A stretch of 7,829 nucleotides of DNA from Halanaerobiales bacterium (GTDB taxonomy: Bacteria; Bacillota_F; Halanaerobiia; DY22613), in NCBI GenBank assembly GCA_023128035.1, contig JAGMES010000186.1:1-7829 (forward strand), written 5' to 3'. This document shows, one piece after another, positions 1 to 5,579 of the stretch (position 1 is its first letter; each line of letters begins with the position of its first letter). Under the pieces are notes generated by a model. The model was given only the letters and a program-made list of their open reading frames with translations. It made no database searches and had not been told where the DNA came from. Position numbers and translations under genes: made by a program.

Positions 1-50
1 CAGCTTTAACTGGACGAGTTCACTAAGGTAGTTGAGAAACAAATTGTATT

Positions 51-191
51 TTAAGCTTTAATTTCAGTTTTACATGCACTACAGTTTCCAGAACAACAAT
101 CACAATCTTGTGTAGTAAACATTTTATAAACTTTCCATATAGTAAAACCAACAGCCAATATACCAATTGTAATTAATAATAGCTGATCCAT
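51..191 (-). CDS. FeoB-associated Cys-rich membrane protein (46 aa)
   Basis: This short gene is the last one visible in the feo operon, about 50 bases after the feoB stop. The start is an ATG at 191 with a strong AAAGGAGG site (197-204) five bases upstream, and translation ends at TAA (51-53). The 46-residue product has one hydrophobic segment at residues 3-18 (LLLITIGILAVGFTIW), a short basic linker, and a Cys cluster with C30, C32, C33, C37 and C40 (CDCCSGNCSAC). That layout, a single N-terminal membrane helix followed by a cytosolic Cys cluster, matches the small proteins commonly found after feoB and annotated as FeoB-associated Cys-rich membrane proteins. Their role is not settled; an iron-handling partner of FeoB, in place of the enterobacterial FeoC, is the usual suggestion. 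The family call rests on topology and context rather than on a long conserved sequence. Confidence 0.88.
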   Translation of the reverse strand: MDQLLLITIGILAVGFTIWKVYKMFTTQDCDCCSGNCSACKTEIKA

Positions 192-196
192 TTTTA

Positions 197-204
197 CCTC
201 CTTT
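197..204 (-). promoter_or_regulatory. Ribosome binding site of the Cys-rich small protein
   Basis: The minus strand reads AAAGGAGG followed by five bases (GTAAA context) and ATG at 191. This near-ideal site is the main support for a real 46-codon gene here. Confidence 0.85.
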
Positions 205-210
205 AAAGCC

Positions 211-235
211 GATGTAATTACTGTGTTATTACATC
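211..235 (-). repeat. Intercistronic inverted repeat after feoB
   Basis: Perfect 8-bp arms (GATGTAAT at 211-218 and ATTACATC at 228-235) flank a 9-base loop. The repeat lies between the feoB stop (242-244) and the ribosome site of the small Cys-rich gene. No U-tract follows it, so it is not a classical terminator. It could form an mRNA hairpin that stabilises or separates the feoB message, or be a protein site. The function is not known. Confidence 0.5.
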
Positions 236-241
236 TTATGT

Positions 242-2278
242 TTAACCCAAACCAATCAACTTACCACCTTGATAGACGATAAAAGCTAAAATCCAACCAA
301 GCACCAGACTATATCCTACTGCAAAAGCAGTCCATTTCCAGGAATTAGTTTCTCTTTTGATCGCTCCAATTGCAGCAACACAAGGCACATAAATCAATGT
401 CATAACCAAAAATGCGTAAGCACTTAGAGGAGTAAAATGTCCTCTTAATACTTCTGTTAGACTTCCTTCCTCTACTCCATATACAACACCAAAGGTTCCA
501 ACTACTACTTCTTTAGCAAGAAGTCCAAAGACCAGAGCGACAGCAGCTTGCCATGTTCCAAAACCAAGAGGTTTAAAAACTGGGGCAACGAAAGATCCTA
601 TTTGACCTATCAAACTTTGTTCACTTGCATACTCTACGCCTAATGGGAAATTAGAAAGCACCCAGATTAATACAACAACACCAAAGATAATTGTAGTAGC
701 TTTTTTAACAAAAGAACTTCCTTTATTCCACATATGAACAAAAATACCTTTTAATGTAGGAATTCGATAGGGTGGAAGTTCCATCACAAAAGGAGATGGT
801 TCACCTTTAAAAAGCGTTTTACTAAAGATTTTGGCCGTAATTATTGCAATCACAATTCCTAAAACATACAGTGAAAAAATCATCCATCCCTGACTAGCTG
901 CAAAAAATGCACTTCCAAACAAAACATAGACTGGAAGTCTTGCTAAACAGGACATAAATGGATTAATAAGTATTGCAATCATACGATCTTTTTTATTCTC
1001 CAAAGTCCGTGTAGCCATAATACCAGGTACATTACATCCAAAACCAATGATCATCGATATAAATGATTTACCATGTAAACCTAACGCTGTCATCAGTCGA
1101 TCCATCACATAAGCACCACGAGCCATATATCCACTATCTTCAAGAAGCGAAATTGCTAAAAAGACCAGAAGTATTGGTGGTAAAAAGACTAAAACAGATC
1201 CAACACCACCTATGACACCATCCATAACAAAGGAAATCAACATTTCGGAAGCACCAATATTTTCTAAACCAGCGGAAGCCAATCCTCCTAAATACTCGAA
1301 AAATGTCTCAACCCAACCGATCAATGGATCTCCTAGCTTAAAAGTAAACTGAAAAACCAGCCACATAACTACTGTAAACAAAGGAATTCCTATGATCCTA
1401 TGAGTAACAACCTTATCGATTTTATCTGATAGAGTCTCTTTAGTAGTCTGAGGTCGTTTTACACATTTTTTAGTTATTTCAGCGATAAACTGATAACGTT
1501 GATCAATTATTATAGTCTCAACTTCTTCATCTAAAACTTCTAAAATACGCTGTTTACTTTTTTCAACCTGTGCGATTACTTTGTCTTTAGATTCGATCTC
1601 TTTTAATAGATGTTTATCATCTTCTAACAATTTTATCGCCAACCAACGCAATGGATAGCTTGCGCTAAGATCCATATATACAGAGAGCACCTTTTGAAGG
1701 GTCTCTAACTCCTCTTCAATCTCTCTTCCATAATCAATTTTAAAAGTTTTCTCAGCTTTTTTTTGTTCAACTGCTGATTTTAATAATTCATTTACCCCTT
1801 CCTTTTTTGTAGCAATTGTTGGTATCGTGGGTAATCCTAGGAGATTAGATAACTTTTTTACATCTATTTGAATTTCTCTTGCTTTAGCTTCATCCATCAT
1901 ATTTAATGCGATGACAACATCAACATTCATCTCTAAAATCTGCGTTGTTAAGTAAAGGTTACGTTCTAAGTTTGTAGCATCAACAACATTTATAACTACA
2001 TCAGGATTTTCTTTTACTATATAATCCCGAGCAATCATCTCATCCTCTGAATATGCTCCAAGACTATATGTTCCTGGTAAATCAATTATGTTTACTGATT
2101 TTCCTTGATATATTGCTTTTCCTTCTTTTTTCTCTACAGTCACACCAGGCCAGTTACCTACATGCTGTCTGGCACCAGTCAGGCTATTAAATAAACTAGT
2201 TTTTCCAGCATTAGGATTACCAGCAAGGGCTATATTAAACTGTCCATCTTTTTTTAAAGCATTACTTATATTCGCCAT
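242..2278 (-). CDS. feoB: Ferrous iron transporter FeoB
   Basis: FeoB is the inner membrane GTP-gated Fe2+ uptake protein. Numbering from the ATG at 2278 (678 aa), the N-terminal G domain shows G1 GNPNAGKT (20-27), G2 around VGNWPGVT (40-47), G3 DLPG (66-69) and G4 NMMD (126-129). A helical linker follows, then a polytopic C-terminal half with two Gate regions. These contain the conserved Cys motifs [12 protein letters not shown] and, near the C-terminus, [12 protein letters not shown]. The length is normal for the compact bacterial form and I see no break. An in-frame GTG at 2287 would add three residues (MRN). I prefer the ATG at 2278, because AAAGGTGA lies five bases before it while the GTG has no usable site. 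The gene follows feoA after a short gap that holds a perfect palindrome resembling the operon's leader operator. Confidence 0.97.
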   Translation of the reverse strand: MANISNALKKDGQFNIALAGNPNAGKTSLFNSLTGARQHVGNWPGVTVEKKEGKAIYQGKSVNIIDLPGTYSLGAYSEDEMIARDYIVKENPDVVINVVDATNLERNLYLTTQILEMNVDVVIALNMMDEAKAREIQIDVKKLSNLLGLPTIPTIATKKEGVNELLKSAVEQKKAEKTFKIDYGREIEEELETLQKVLSVYMDLSASYPLRWLAIKLLEDDKHLLKEIESKDKVIAQVEKSKQRILEVLDEEVETIIIDQRYQFIAEITKKCVKRPQTTKETLSDKIDKVVTHRIIGIPLFTVVMWLVFQFTFKLGDPLIGWVETFFEYLGGLASAGLENIGASEMLISFVMDGVIGGVGSVLVFLPPILLVFLAISLLEDSGYMARGAYVMDRLMTALGLHGKSFISMIIGFGCNVPGIMATRTLENKKDRMIAILINPFMSCLARLPVYVLFGSAFFAASQGWMIFSLYVLGIVIAIITAKIFSKTLFKGEPSPFVMELPPYRIPTLKGIFVHMWNKGSSFVKKATTIIFGVVVLIWVLSNFPLGVEYASEQSLIGQIGSFVAPVFKPLGFGTWQAAVALVFGLLAKEVVVGTFGVVYGVEEGSLTEVLRGHFTPLSAYAFLVMTLIYVPCVAAIGAIKRETNSWKWTAFAVGYSLVLGWILAFIVYQGGKLIGLG

Positions 2279-2283
2279 ATTTC

Positions 2284-2291
2284 TCACCTTT
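2284..2291 (-). promoter_or_regulatory. Ribosome binding site deciding the feoB start
   Basis: AAAGGTGA on the minus strand is placed five bases before the ATG at 2278. It overlaps the alternative GTG at 2287 and therefore argues against that start. The palindrome ends two bases upstream of it, so an mRNA stem there would sit beside the site. Confidence 0.75.
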
Positions 2292-2293
2292 CC

Positions 2294-2317
2294 AAATGTT
2301 AGGTTAACCTAACATTT
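2294..2317. promoter_or_regulatory. Perfect 24-bp palindrome between feoA and feoB, DtxR/IdeR-like operator
   Basis: Every base from 2294 to 2317 pairs with its mirror position; the core is TTAGGTTAACCTAA. The core resembles the DtxR/IdeR operator consensus (TTAGGTTAGCCTAACC type). Over 20 bp it matches the leader operator at 3252-3271 in 17 positions. As RNA it could fold into a 10-bp stem with a TTAA loop just before the feoB ribosome site. A TATAAT lies at 2327-2332 inside the feoA stop region, but no good -35 stands before it, so an internal promoter is only possible. That the site binds the regulator encoded at 2563-3228 is inference. Confidence 0.75.
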
Positions 2318-2327
2318 ACTTGTAAAA

Positions 2328-2561
2328 TTATACTCCCTCGACAAAAATTTTTTGAGCCATTCCACGTCCTACAGCCATTCTACTCTCTTTAACAATAACA
2401 ATCAATGGACCACTATCATTTCGAATCACCTTAATTGTTGAACCCTTATTAAAACCCATCTCCATTAAACGTTCCCTAAACCCTTTTCCACCTACAATTT
2501 CTTTAATCTTGCCATTTTGACCAGAAACCATCAATCCTAAAGGCAAAGCACTAGCCATCAT
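2328..2561 (-). CDS. feoA: Ferrous iron transport accessory protein FeoA
   Basis: FeoA is a small cytosolic protein with an SH3-like fold that supports FeoB. The 77-residue product has the usual order for the family: PLGLMVSGQNGKIKEIVGG, then the conserved RERLMEMGFNKGSTIKV stretch (about 29-45), a PLIV segment (52-55) and the RGMAQKIFVEGV end. The first of two adjacent ATG codons (2561) is preceded by AGAGGTGA (2568-2575) at six bases, so it is the likely start. That site lies within the last codons of the upstream regulator gene, and only one base separates the regulator stop from the start, which implies translational coupling. feoB follows about 50 bases downstream. Confidence 0.96.
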   Translation of the reverse strand: MMASALPLGLMVSGQNGKIKEIVGGKGFRERLMEMGFNKGSTIKVIRNDSGPLIVIVKESRMAVGRGMAQKIFVEGV

Positions 2562-2562
2562 A

Positions 2563-3228
2563 TTATATCACCTCTACAAAAATTTCTGAAGCTTCATTTT
2601 TTCTCAAAGTTAATTTATAACCTCTAACTTTGACCTCAATCGGATCACCTAAAGGAGCAACACCTTCTACTGTGATCTCAGTACCTGATACAAGTCCCAT
2701 ATCCATCACACGTCTCCGCAAATCACCTTTCAAAGTCAACCGTACTATCTTACCACGCATACCTGGACTTAAATCTCTTAAAGCCTTTATCTTTTGAGTT
2801 GCCATATCACTCACCTCCGTCATCTTTTTATCATTATTAATATCTAAAGCTTTTACATTTGAATACTCAACAATTTTTTCCACTGTTAGAGGACTAATTA
2901 CATGTTCTATAGCACAGGCATCTTTTTCAGCAACTTCTGGACTCACCCCTAATACTTCAACCAAAAAGGTCTTTATAACCTGATGCTTTTTTTTAATCTT
3001 TCCAGCAAACTCCTTTCCTTTCTTGGTAAGCTCAACAGGTCCATATTTTTCATGCTGAAGTAAATTCATTTCAACCATACTTTTAACTGCTTGATTAACG
3101 CTAGATTTTGCAATATTTAAATGATTAGCCAGATCTGTAATCCTAACTATCCCATTTTGTATAGAAATATTTAAAATTACTTCTAAATAATTTTCAATTG
3201 TTGGAGAAAGAGTCAACGTATTTTCCAT
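2563..3228 (-). CDS. DtxR/IdeR-family metal-dependent repressor
   Basis: This is a full-length (221 aa) DtxR-type regulator and the first gene of the feo operon. Residues 8-72 form the winged helix (recognition region around LANHLNIAKSSVNQAVKSM). Residues 73-125 form the dimerisation and metal-binding part. Residues about 150-221 form the C-terminal SH3/FeoA-like domain (LSPGMRGKIVRL ... RRRVMDMGLVSGTEI). The metal ligands line up well: H82 (DtxR H79 position) and the DACAIEH motif with C105, E108 and H109 (DtxR C102, E105, H106). MntR has Glu at the Cys position, so the Cys favours iron sensing. The residue at the DtxR Met10 / MntR Asp8 position is N13, which is atypical. The ATG at 3228 has AAAGGAG upstream. 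Autoregulation through the 3252-3271 repeat is inferred from position. Confidence 0.92.
   Translation of the reverse strand: MENTLTLSPTIENYLEVILNISIQNGIVRITDLANHLNIAKSSVNQAVKSMVEMNLLQHEKYGPVELTKKGKEFAGKIKKKHQVIKTFLVEVLGVSPEVAEKDACAIEHVISPLTVEKIVEYSNVKALDINNDKKMTEVSDMATQKIKALRDLSPGMRGKIVRLTLKGDLRRRVMDMGLVSGTEITVEGVAPLGDPIEVKVRGYKLTLRKNEASEIFVEVI
2568..2575 (-). promoter_or_regulatory. Ribosome binding site of feoA within the regulator gene
   Basis: AGAGGTGA on the minus strand lies six bases before the first ATG of feoA and is embedded in the last codons of the DtxR-family gene. Ribosomes finishing the regulator can therefore restart on feoA. Confidence 0.75.
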
Positions 3229-3251
3229 TAATATTGTCTCCTTTATAAGAC

Positions 3252-3271
3252 ATGTTAGAGTTACCTAACAT
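3252..3271. promoter_or_regulatory. DtxR/IdeR-like operator in the feo leader
   Basis: This 20-bp inverted repeat has perfect 7-bp outer arms (ATGTTAG ... CTAACAT) and a six-base asymmetric centre. It matches the perfect palindrome at 2294-2317 in 17 of 20 positions. It lies in the 5' untranslated region between the promoter and the regulator's ribosome site, where a bound repressor would block transcription. Binding by the co-encoded regulator is inferred. Confidence 0.7.
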
Positions 3272-3277
3272 TGAGAT

Positions 3278-3292
3278 TGATAATCTTTATCA
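3278..3292. promoter_or_regulatory. Fur box (7-1-7) in the feo leader
   Basis: The plus strand reads TGATAATCTTTATCA. Against the 7-1-7 Fur consensus TGATAAT-N-ATTATCA it matches 13 of 14 specified positions. It starts just downstream of the predicted transcription start (near 3300) and seven bases from the DtxR-type operator. A Fur or related ferric uptake regulator encoded elsewhere is the likely ligand. Confidence 0.7.
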
Positions 3293-3306
3293 TTTACTAC
3301 ACTCTT

Positions 3307-3335
3307 ATATTACCACATAAATTTGTGTTTGTCAA
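3307..3335 (-). promoter_or_regulatory. Sigma-A-type promoter of the feo operon
   Basis: The minus strand shows a perfect -35 TTGACA (3330-3335), a 17-bp spacer and a -10 TAATAT (3307-3312) preceded by TGG, an extended -10. An A/T-rich run resembling an UP element lies just upstream of the -35. The predicted start is near 3300, giving a leader of about 70 bases that holds both iron operators. Confidence 0.75.
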
Positions 3336-3370
3336 AAGCTTTTTTAAAAATTTGCAGTGAAATTTTAAAT

Positions 3371-3410
3371 AAAAAAGTCCCAACCAATTTGCAAAAATTG
3401 ATCAGAACTT
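3371..3410 (-). terminator. Intrinsic terminator after the ATPase/DUF3226 pair
   Basis: On the minus strand a 16-bp stem with a four-base loop (TTGC) spans 3410-3375 and is followed by six T (3371-3376). All 16 positions pair if G-U pairs are allowed (four of them), so the hairpin is sound only in minus-strand RNA. It stops the cassette transcript before the feo promoter. It is copy 1 of a repeated element; the other copy is at 5524-5572. Confidence 0.85.
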
Positions 3411-3420
3411 AAAGGAAGAT
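3372..3420. repeat. 49-bp direct repeat, copy 1
   Basis: This stretch matches 5524-5572 in 47 of 49 positions; the differences are at 3393 and 3415. It contains the whole terminator hairpin plus about ten bases on the gene side, and it ends nine bases from the stop codon of the DUF3226 gene. The spacing between copies is exactly 2152 bp. Confidence 0.9.
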
Positions 3421-3428
3421 TTTTAATT

Positions 3429-4184
3429 TTACAACAACAATTTTTTTATAAATTCATTTAATCTTAAAACAGATTCAAGTTCTTCTATTGTTCTTTGACA
3501 AAACCAATTATCATCCTGAATTGATACTTGATTAGCTTTCCCTGGTTTTAATACATTAGCAATACAGCCAATAATAGCCTTCTTTTGCTTAGACTCTGAT
3601 AACTTGTACTTTTTATCGAAAGATTGAACATAATGAATGGCTGCATCTAATATATCTTTATATGAAACAGAGGCACACTCTAACAATAAATTTTCCAAAT
3701 TACCACTACTCATATTATCAGGAAAAACATATACTCCTGTCTTAAGACTTTCATTAGAAACTTCTCCAGGTATGCAAGGTAAAAAATTATCTTTTAAAAA
3801 ATCATTTTCTGACTTATTTAACTCTGCTATCAATCTAGTTAAACGCATCTGTGGACCCATATGATCTGCATCAAAAAAGACAGCAATTCCTGATAACAGT
3901 TCTTCATCAAGATTAGTAAGACTAGCATTTAAAGTTTTAACTAATTGTGTATCTCCTTTCCCACTTTGAATAGCAACAGATAATTCATCTGACTGATAAA
4001 ATATTGGGATTGGAACACGTTTCAAAAGATCTCCTTTAGGTGGAAACTTATATTGAATAGTTTTTCTCCAGAATTTATCTAAATTTTTTACTTCACGAAC
4101 CAGTTTTAATCTATTGATAGTTAACATTTTTCCAATTGCCGCAATATCATGTTGACCCTTTGCAACAAAATAGAAATATTTCAT
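3429..4184 (-). CDS. DUF3226 (TOPRIM-like) protein partnered with an ATPase
   Basis: The second gene of a two-gene cassette encodes 251 residues from the ATG at 4184. Visible marks are an N-terminal strand motif YFYFVAKGQHDIAAIGKML (3-21), a hydrophobic strand ending in an acidic pair, IAVFFDADHMG (100-110; D105 and D107), and FPDNMSSGNLENLLLE (154-169). This order is what I know from DUF3226 proteins, which are related to TOPRIM domains of nucleases and primases and often sit beside AAA ATPases. The DxD can bind Mg2+. The Glu expected in the first motif of active TOPRIM proteins is not obvious; the sequence reads VAKG instead of VEG. An in-frame GTG at 4193 would add three residues, but GAGGTGA (4190-4196) is five bases before the ATG. 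Nuclease activity and a defence role are inference. Confidence 0.75.
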   Translation of the reverse strand: MKYFYFVAKGQHDIAAIGKMLTINRLKLVREVKNLDKFWRKTIQYKFPPKGDLLKRVPIPIFYQSDELSVAIQSGKGDTQLVKTLNASLTNLDEELLSGIAVFFDADHMGPQMRLTRLIAELNKSENDFLKDNFLPCIPGEVSNESLKTGVYVFPDNMSSGNLENLLLECASVSYKDILDAAIHYVQSFDKKYKLSESKQKKAIIGCIANVLKPGKANQVSIQDDNWFCQRTIEELESVLRLNEFIKKLLL

Positions 4185-4189
4185 TATTT

Positions 4190-4196
4190 TCACCTC
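4190..4196 (-). promoter_or_regulatory. Ribosome binding site overlapping the ATPase stop codon
   Basis: GAGGTGA contains the TGA stop of the ATPase gene (4190-4192) and lies five bases before the ATG at 4184. It sets the DUF3226 start at that ATG and implies translational coupling, so that the two proteins are made together. Confidence 0.75.
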
Positions 4197-5320
4197 ACAT
4201 CCTGACCCAATTCATATCTTAAATCGTACAATGTTTTCCCTGAAAATCTTTTTGCAATTGTAGCTTCTTCTTTCACTTCAAGACGATATGTAGCTAAATT
4301 ATCTAAACAGTCTTCGCTTGCTTCTAAAACAGCATCTATCGCCTCCAAACTATGTGTTGTAGCAAATAGTTGTACTTTAAAAAGTTTACAAACATCAACT
4401 AACCATGAAAAAATGTTTCCCAGAACTTCGGTGTGAATTGCTGTTTCAAGCTCATCAATTAATAATACTCCTCCCCTACAGTTTACTACCTCTGAGGCTA
4501 GTGTGACAGCTTTTCGTACACCATCACCAAACGTAGAAAGAGGTGATGTGCCTAAAACTTTATGTTTTATATATGGTATAAACTTACTCCCAAGTCGTTT
4601 TGTATCAGAAGGAAGAAATTCAATTCCTTCAATATTTTTATCGAAAAGCTGTAGTGCATCTATAACTTTCGGGCGATAGTCAGAATCTATTGCTTGAATT
4701 AATGCTTGTGAAAAATATTGTTCAAGACGATACTCGACGGGAGTTAAAAATCGAGTATGAATTATAGGTTGAGAGGTTCGAATTTCTATAGGTGAATTTT
4801 CTTCTATCTCAAATCTAATTTTTTTAACATTACCATTCTTCAATAATTTAATATCTAGTTCAAGTATTCGCACCTCATCGTCTAAAAGATTATCCATTAA
4901 TTCCTCTAAATTTTCATCATACTGTTTAATGTTTACATATTTTTTTTCTTTACCTTGAATCACTAATTCAATTTTTTCATTGTGAATTATTGAAGATAAA
5001 CCTATATTTTTCTTTCCGCCTTCTGCATCTTCTATTGATAATTTTTTATGCTCTTTTGGAAATAACCACATAATAGAATTAATAAGTTCAAACTTTTTAA
5101 AAAGTATTCTACTTGAACCTGATAAAGAATCTCTTATTCGTGAAACCTTTACATAATGACTGAGGTCAAGAGGAAATTTGAACAACTCAATTGCTTCTAA
5201 TATAGAAGTTTTGCCCGAATTATTTTTTCCAACGAAAATATTTATCATTTCAAACTTTCTAAGTTCTAAATCCTTTATCCCACGAAATCTATCGATGGTT
5301 AGTTCTTCAAGATGTCTCAT
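4190..5320 (-). CDS. AAA/ABC-type ATPase, RecF/OLD-like (AAA_15/AAA_21 class)
   Basis: This cytosolic ATPase of 376 residues begins with the family's usual RHLEELTIDRFRGIKDLEL lead-in. It has Walker A GKNNSGKT (31-38), a signature-like LSTFGDGVRK (261-270), Walker B GVLLIDELE (284-292) and the switch histidine in ATTHS (320-324). The middle (about 90-240) is a variable, charged insertion. There is no C-terminal TOPRIM domain as in a full OLD protein; that part appears to be supplied by the next gene, whose ribosome site overlaps this stop codon. Such split pairs resemble the ATPase plus TOPRIM modules of anti-phage systems (OLD, PARIS and similar), but I cannot assign this one to a named system. 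The start at 5320 is fixed by the conserved N-terminus; the ribosome site (GAAGG) is rather close. I found no convincing promoter in 5321-5523. Confidence 0.85.
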   Translation of the reverse strand: MRHLEELTIDRFRGIKDLELRKFEMINIFVGKNNSGKTSILEAIELFKFPLDLSHYVKVSRIRDSLSGSSRILFKKFELINSIMWLFPKEHKKLSIEDAEGGKKNIGLSSIIHNEKIELVIQGKEKKYVNIKQYDENLEELMDNLLDDEVRILELDIKLLKNGNVKKIRFEIEENSPIEIRTSQPIIHTRFLTPVEYRLEQYFSQALIQAIDSDYRPKVIDALQLFDKNIEGIEFLPSDTKRLGSKFIPYIKHKVLGTSPLSTFGDGVRKAVTLASEVVNCRGGVLLIDELETAIHTEVLGNIFSWLVDVCKLFKVQLFATTHSLEAIDAVLEASEDCLDNLATYRLEVKEEATIAKRFSGKTLYDLRYELGQDVR

Positions 5321-5523
5321 TTACCTTCAATCCCTTCATTAATCATTTATTTCAATAATTTTTAATCAGTTTCTTTAATTTATTCATCTGTATAAATAAA
5401 ATTCATACTTTAACTTAATCTTTTCTCCATTATTCCCTAAAACCCTTTCTGCTACACCCCTATTAATTCTAAATCAACTTTCATATTTTATGATCAACCA
5501 TTTTTTTGTTCGAGACTACACAT

Positions 5524-5562
5524 AAAAAGTCCCAACCAATTTGCGAAAATTGATCAGAACTT
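5524..5562 (-). terminator. Intrinsic terminator after the exported protein gene
   Basis: The stem is the same 16-bp one as at 3375-3410, but the loop is TCGC. It lies at 5527-5562 with five T after it (5524-5528). It ends transcription from the gene at 5580-6278, so the ATPase gene likely needs its own promoter downstream. Confidence 0.85.
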
Positions 5563-5572
5563 AAAGAAAGAT
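5524..5572. repeat. 49-bp direct repeat, copy 2
   Basis: This copy is the partner of 3372-3420, same orientation, 47 of 49 bases identical. It ends seven bases from the stop codon of the exported protein gene. The two copies bracket the ATPase/DUF3226 cassette. The conservation covers loop and flanks as well as stem, so it reflects shared descent rather than chance similarity of two terminators. Confidence 0.9.
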
Positions 5573-5579
5573 TCTTTAT

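Noticed and set aside
1..50. Further gene or feo operon terminator at the left edge
   Set aside because: I see no start codon with a ribosome site and only 4-bp arms without a U-tail. The operon end lies outside the window or is not recognisable.
2276..2287. GTG start for FeoB three codons upstream
   Set aside because: The ribosome site AAAGGTGA overlaps this codon and is correctly spaced only for the ATG at 2278.
3637..3864. 75-codon open frame on the plus strand
   Set aside because: It lies wholly inside the DUF3226 gene on the opposite strand, has no ribosome site that I trust and no recognisable motif.
3429..5320. Assignment of the pair to Gabija, PARIS or a retron-associated OLD system
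   Set aside because: No UvrD-type helicase or reverse transcriptase is present, and I cannot confirm DUF4435 or AriA-specific features. Only the general ATPase plus TOPRIM-like layout is shared.
5321..5523. Promoter for the ATPase gene
   Set aside because: Several TTGATN and TATACA-like words occur, but no pair combines good boxes with 16-18 bp spacing. A promoter must exist near here, yet I cannot place it.
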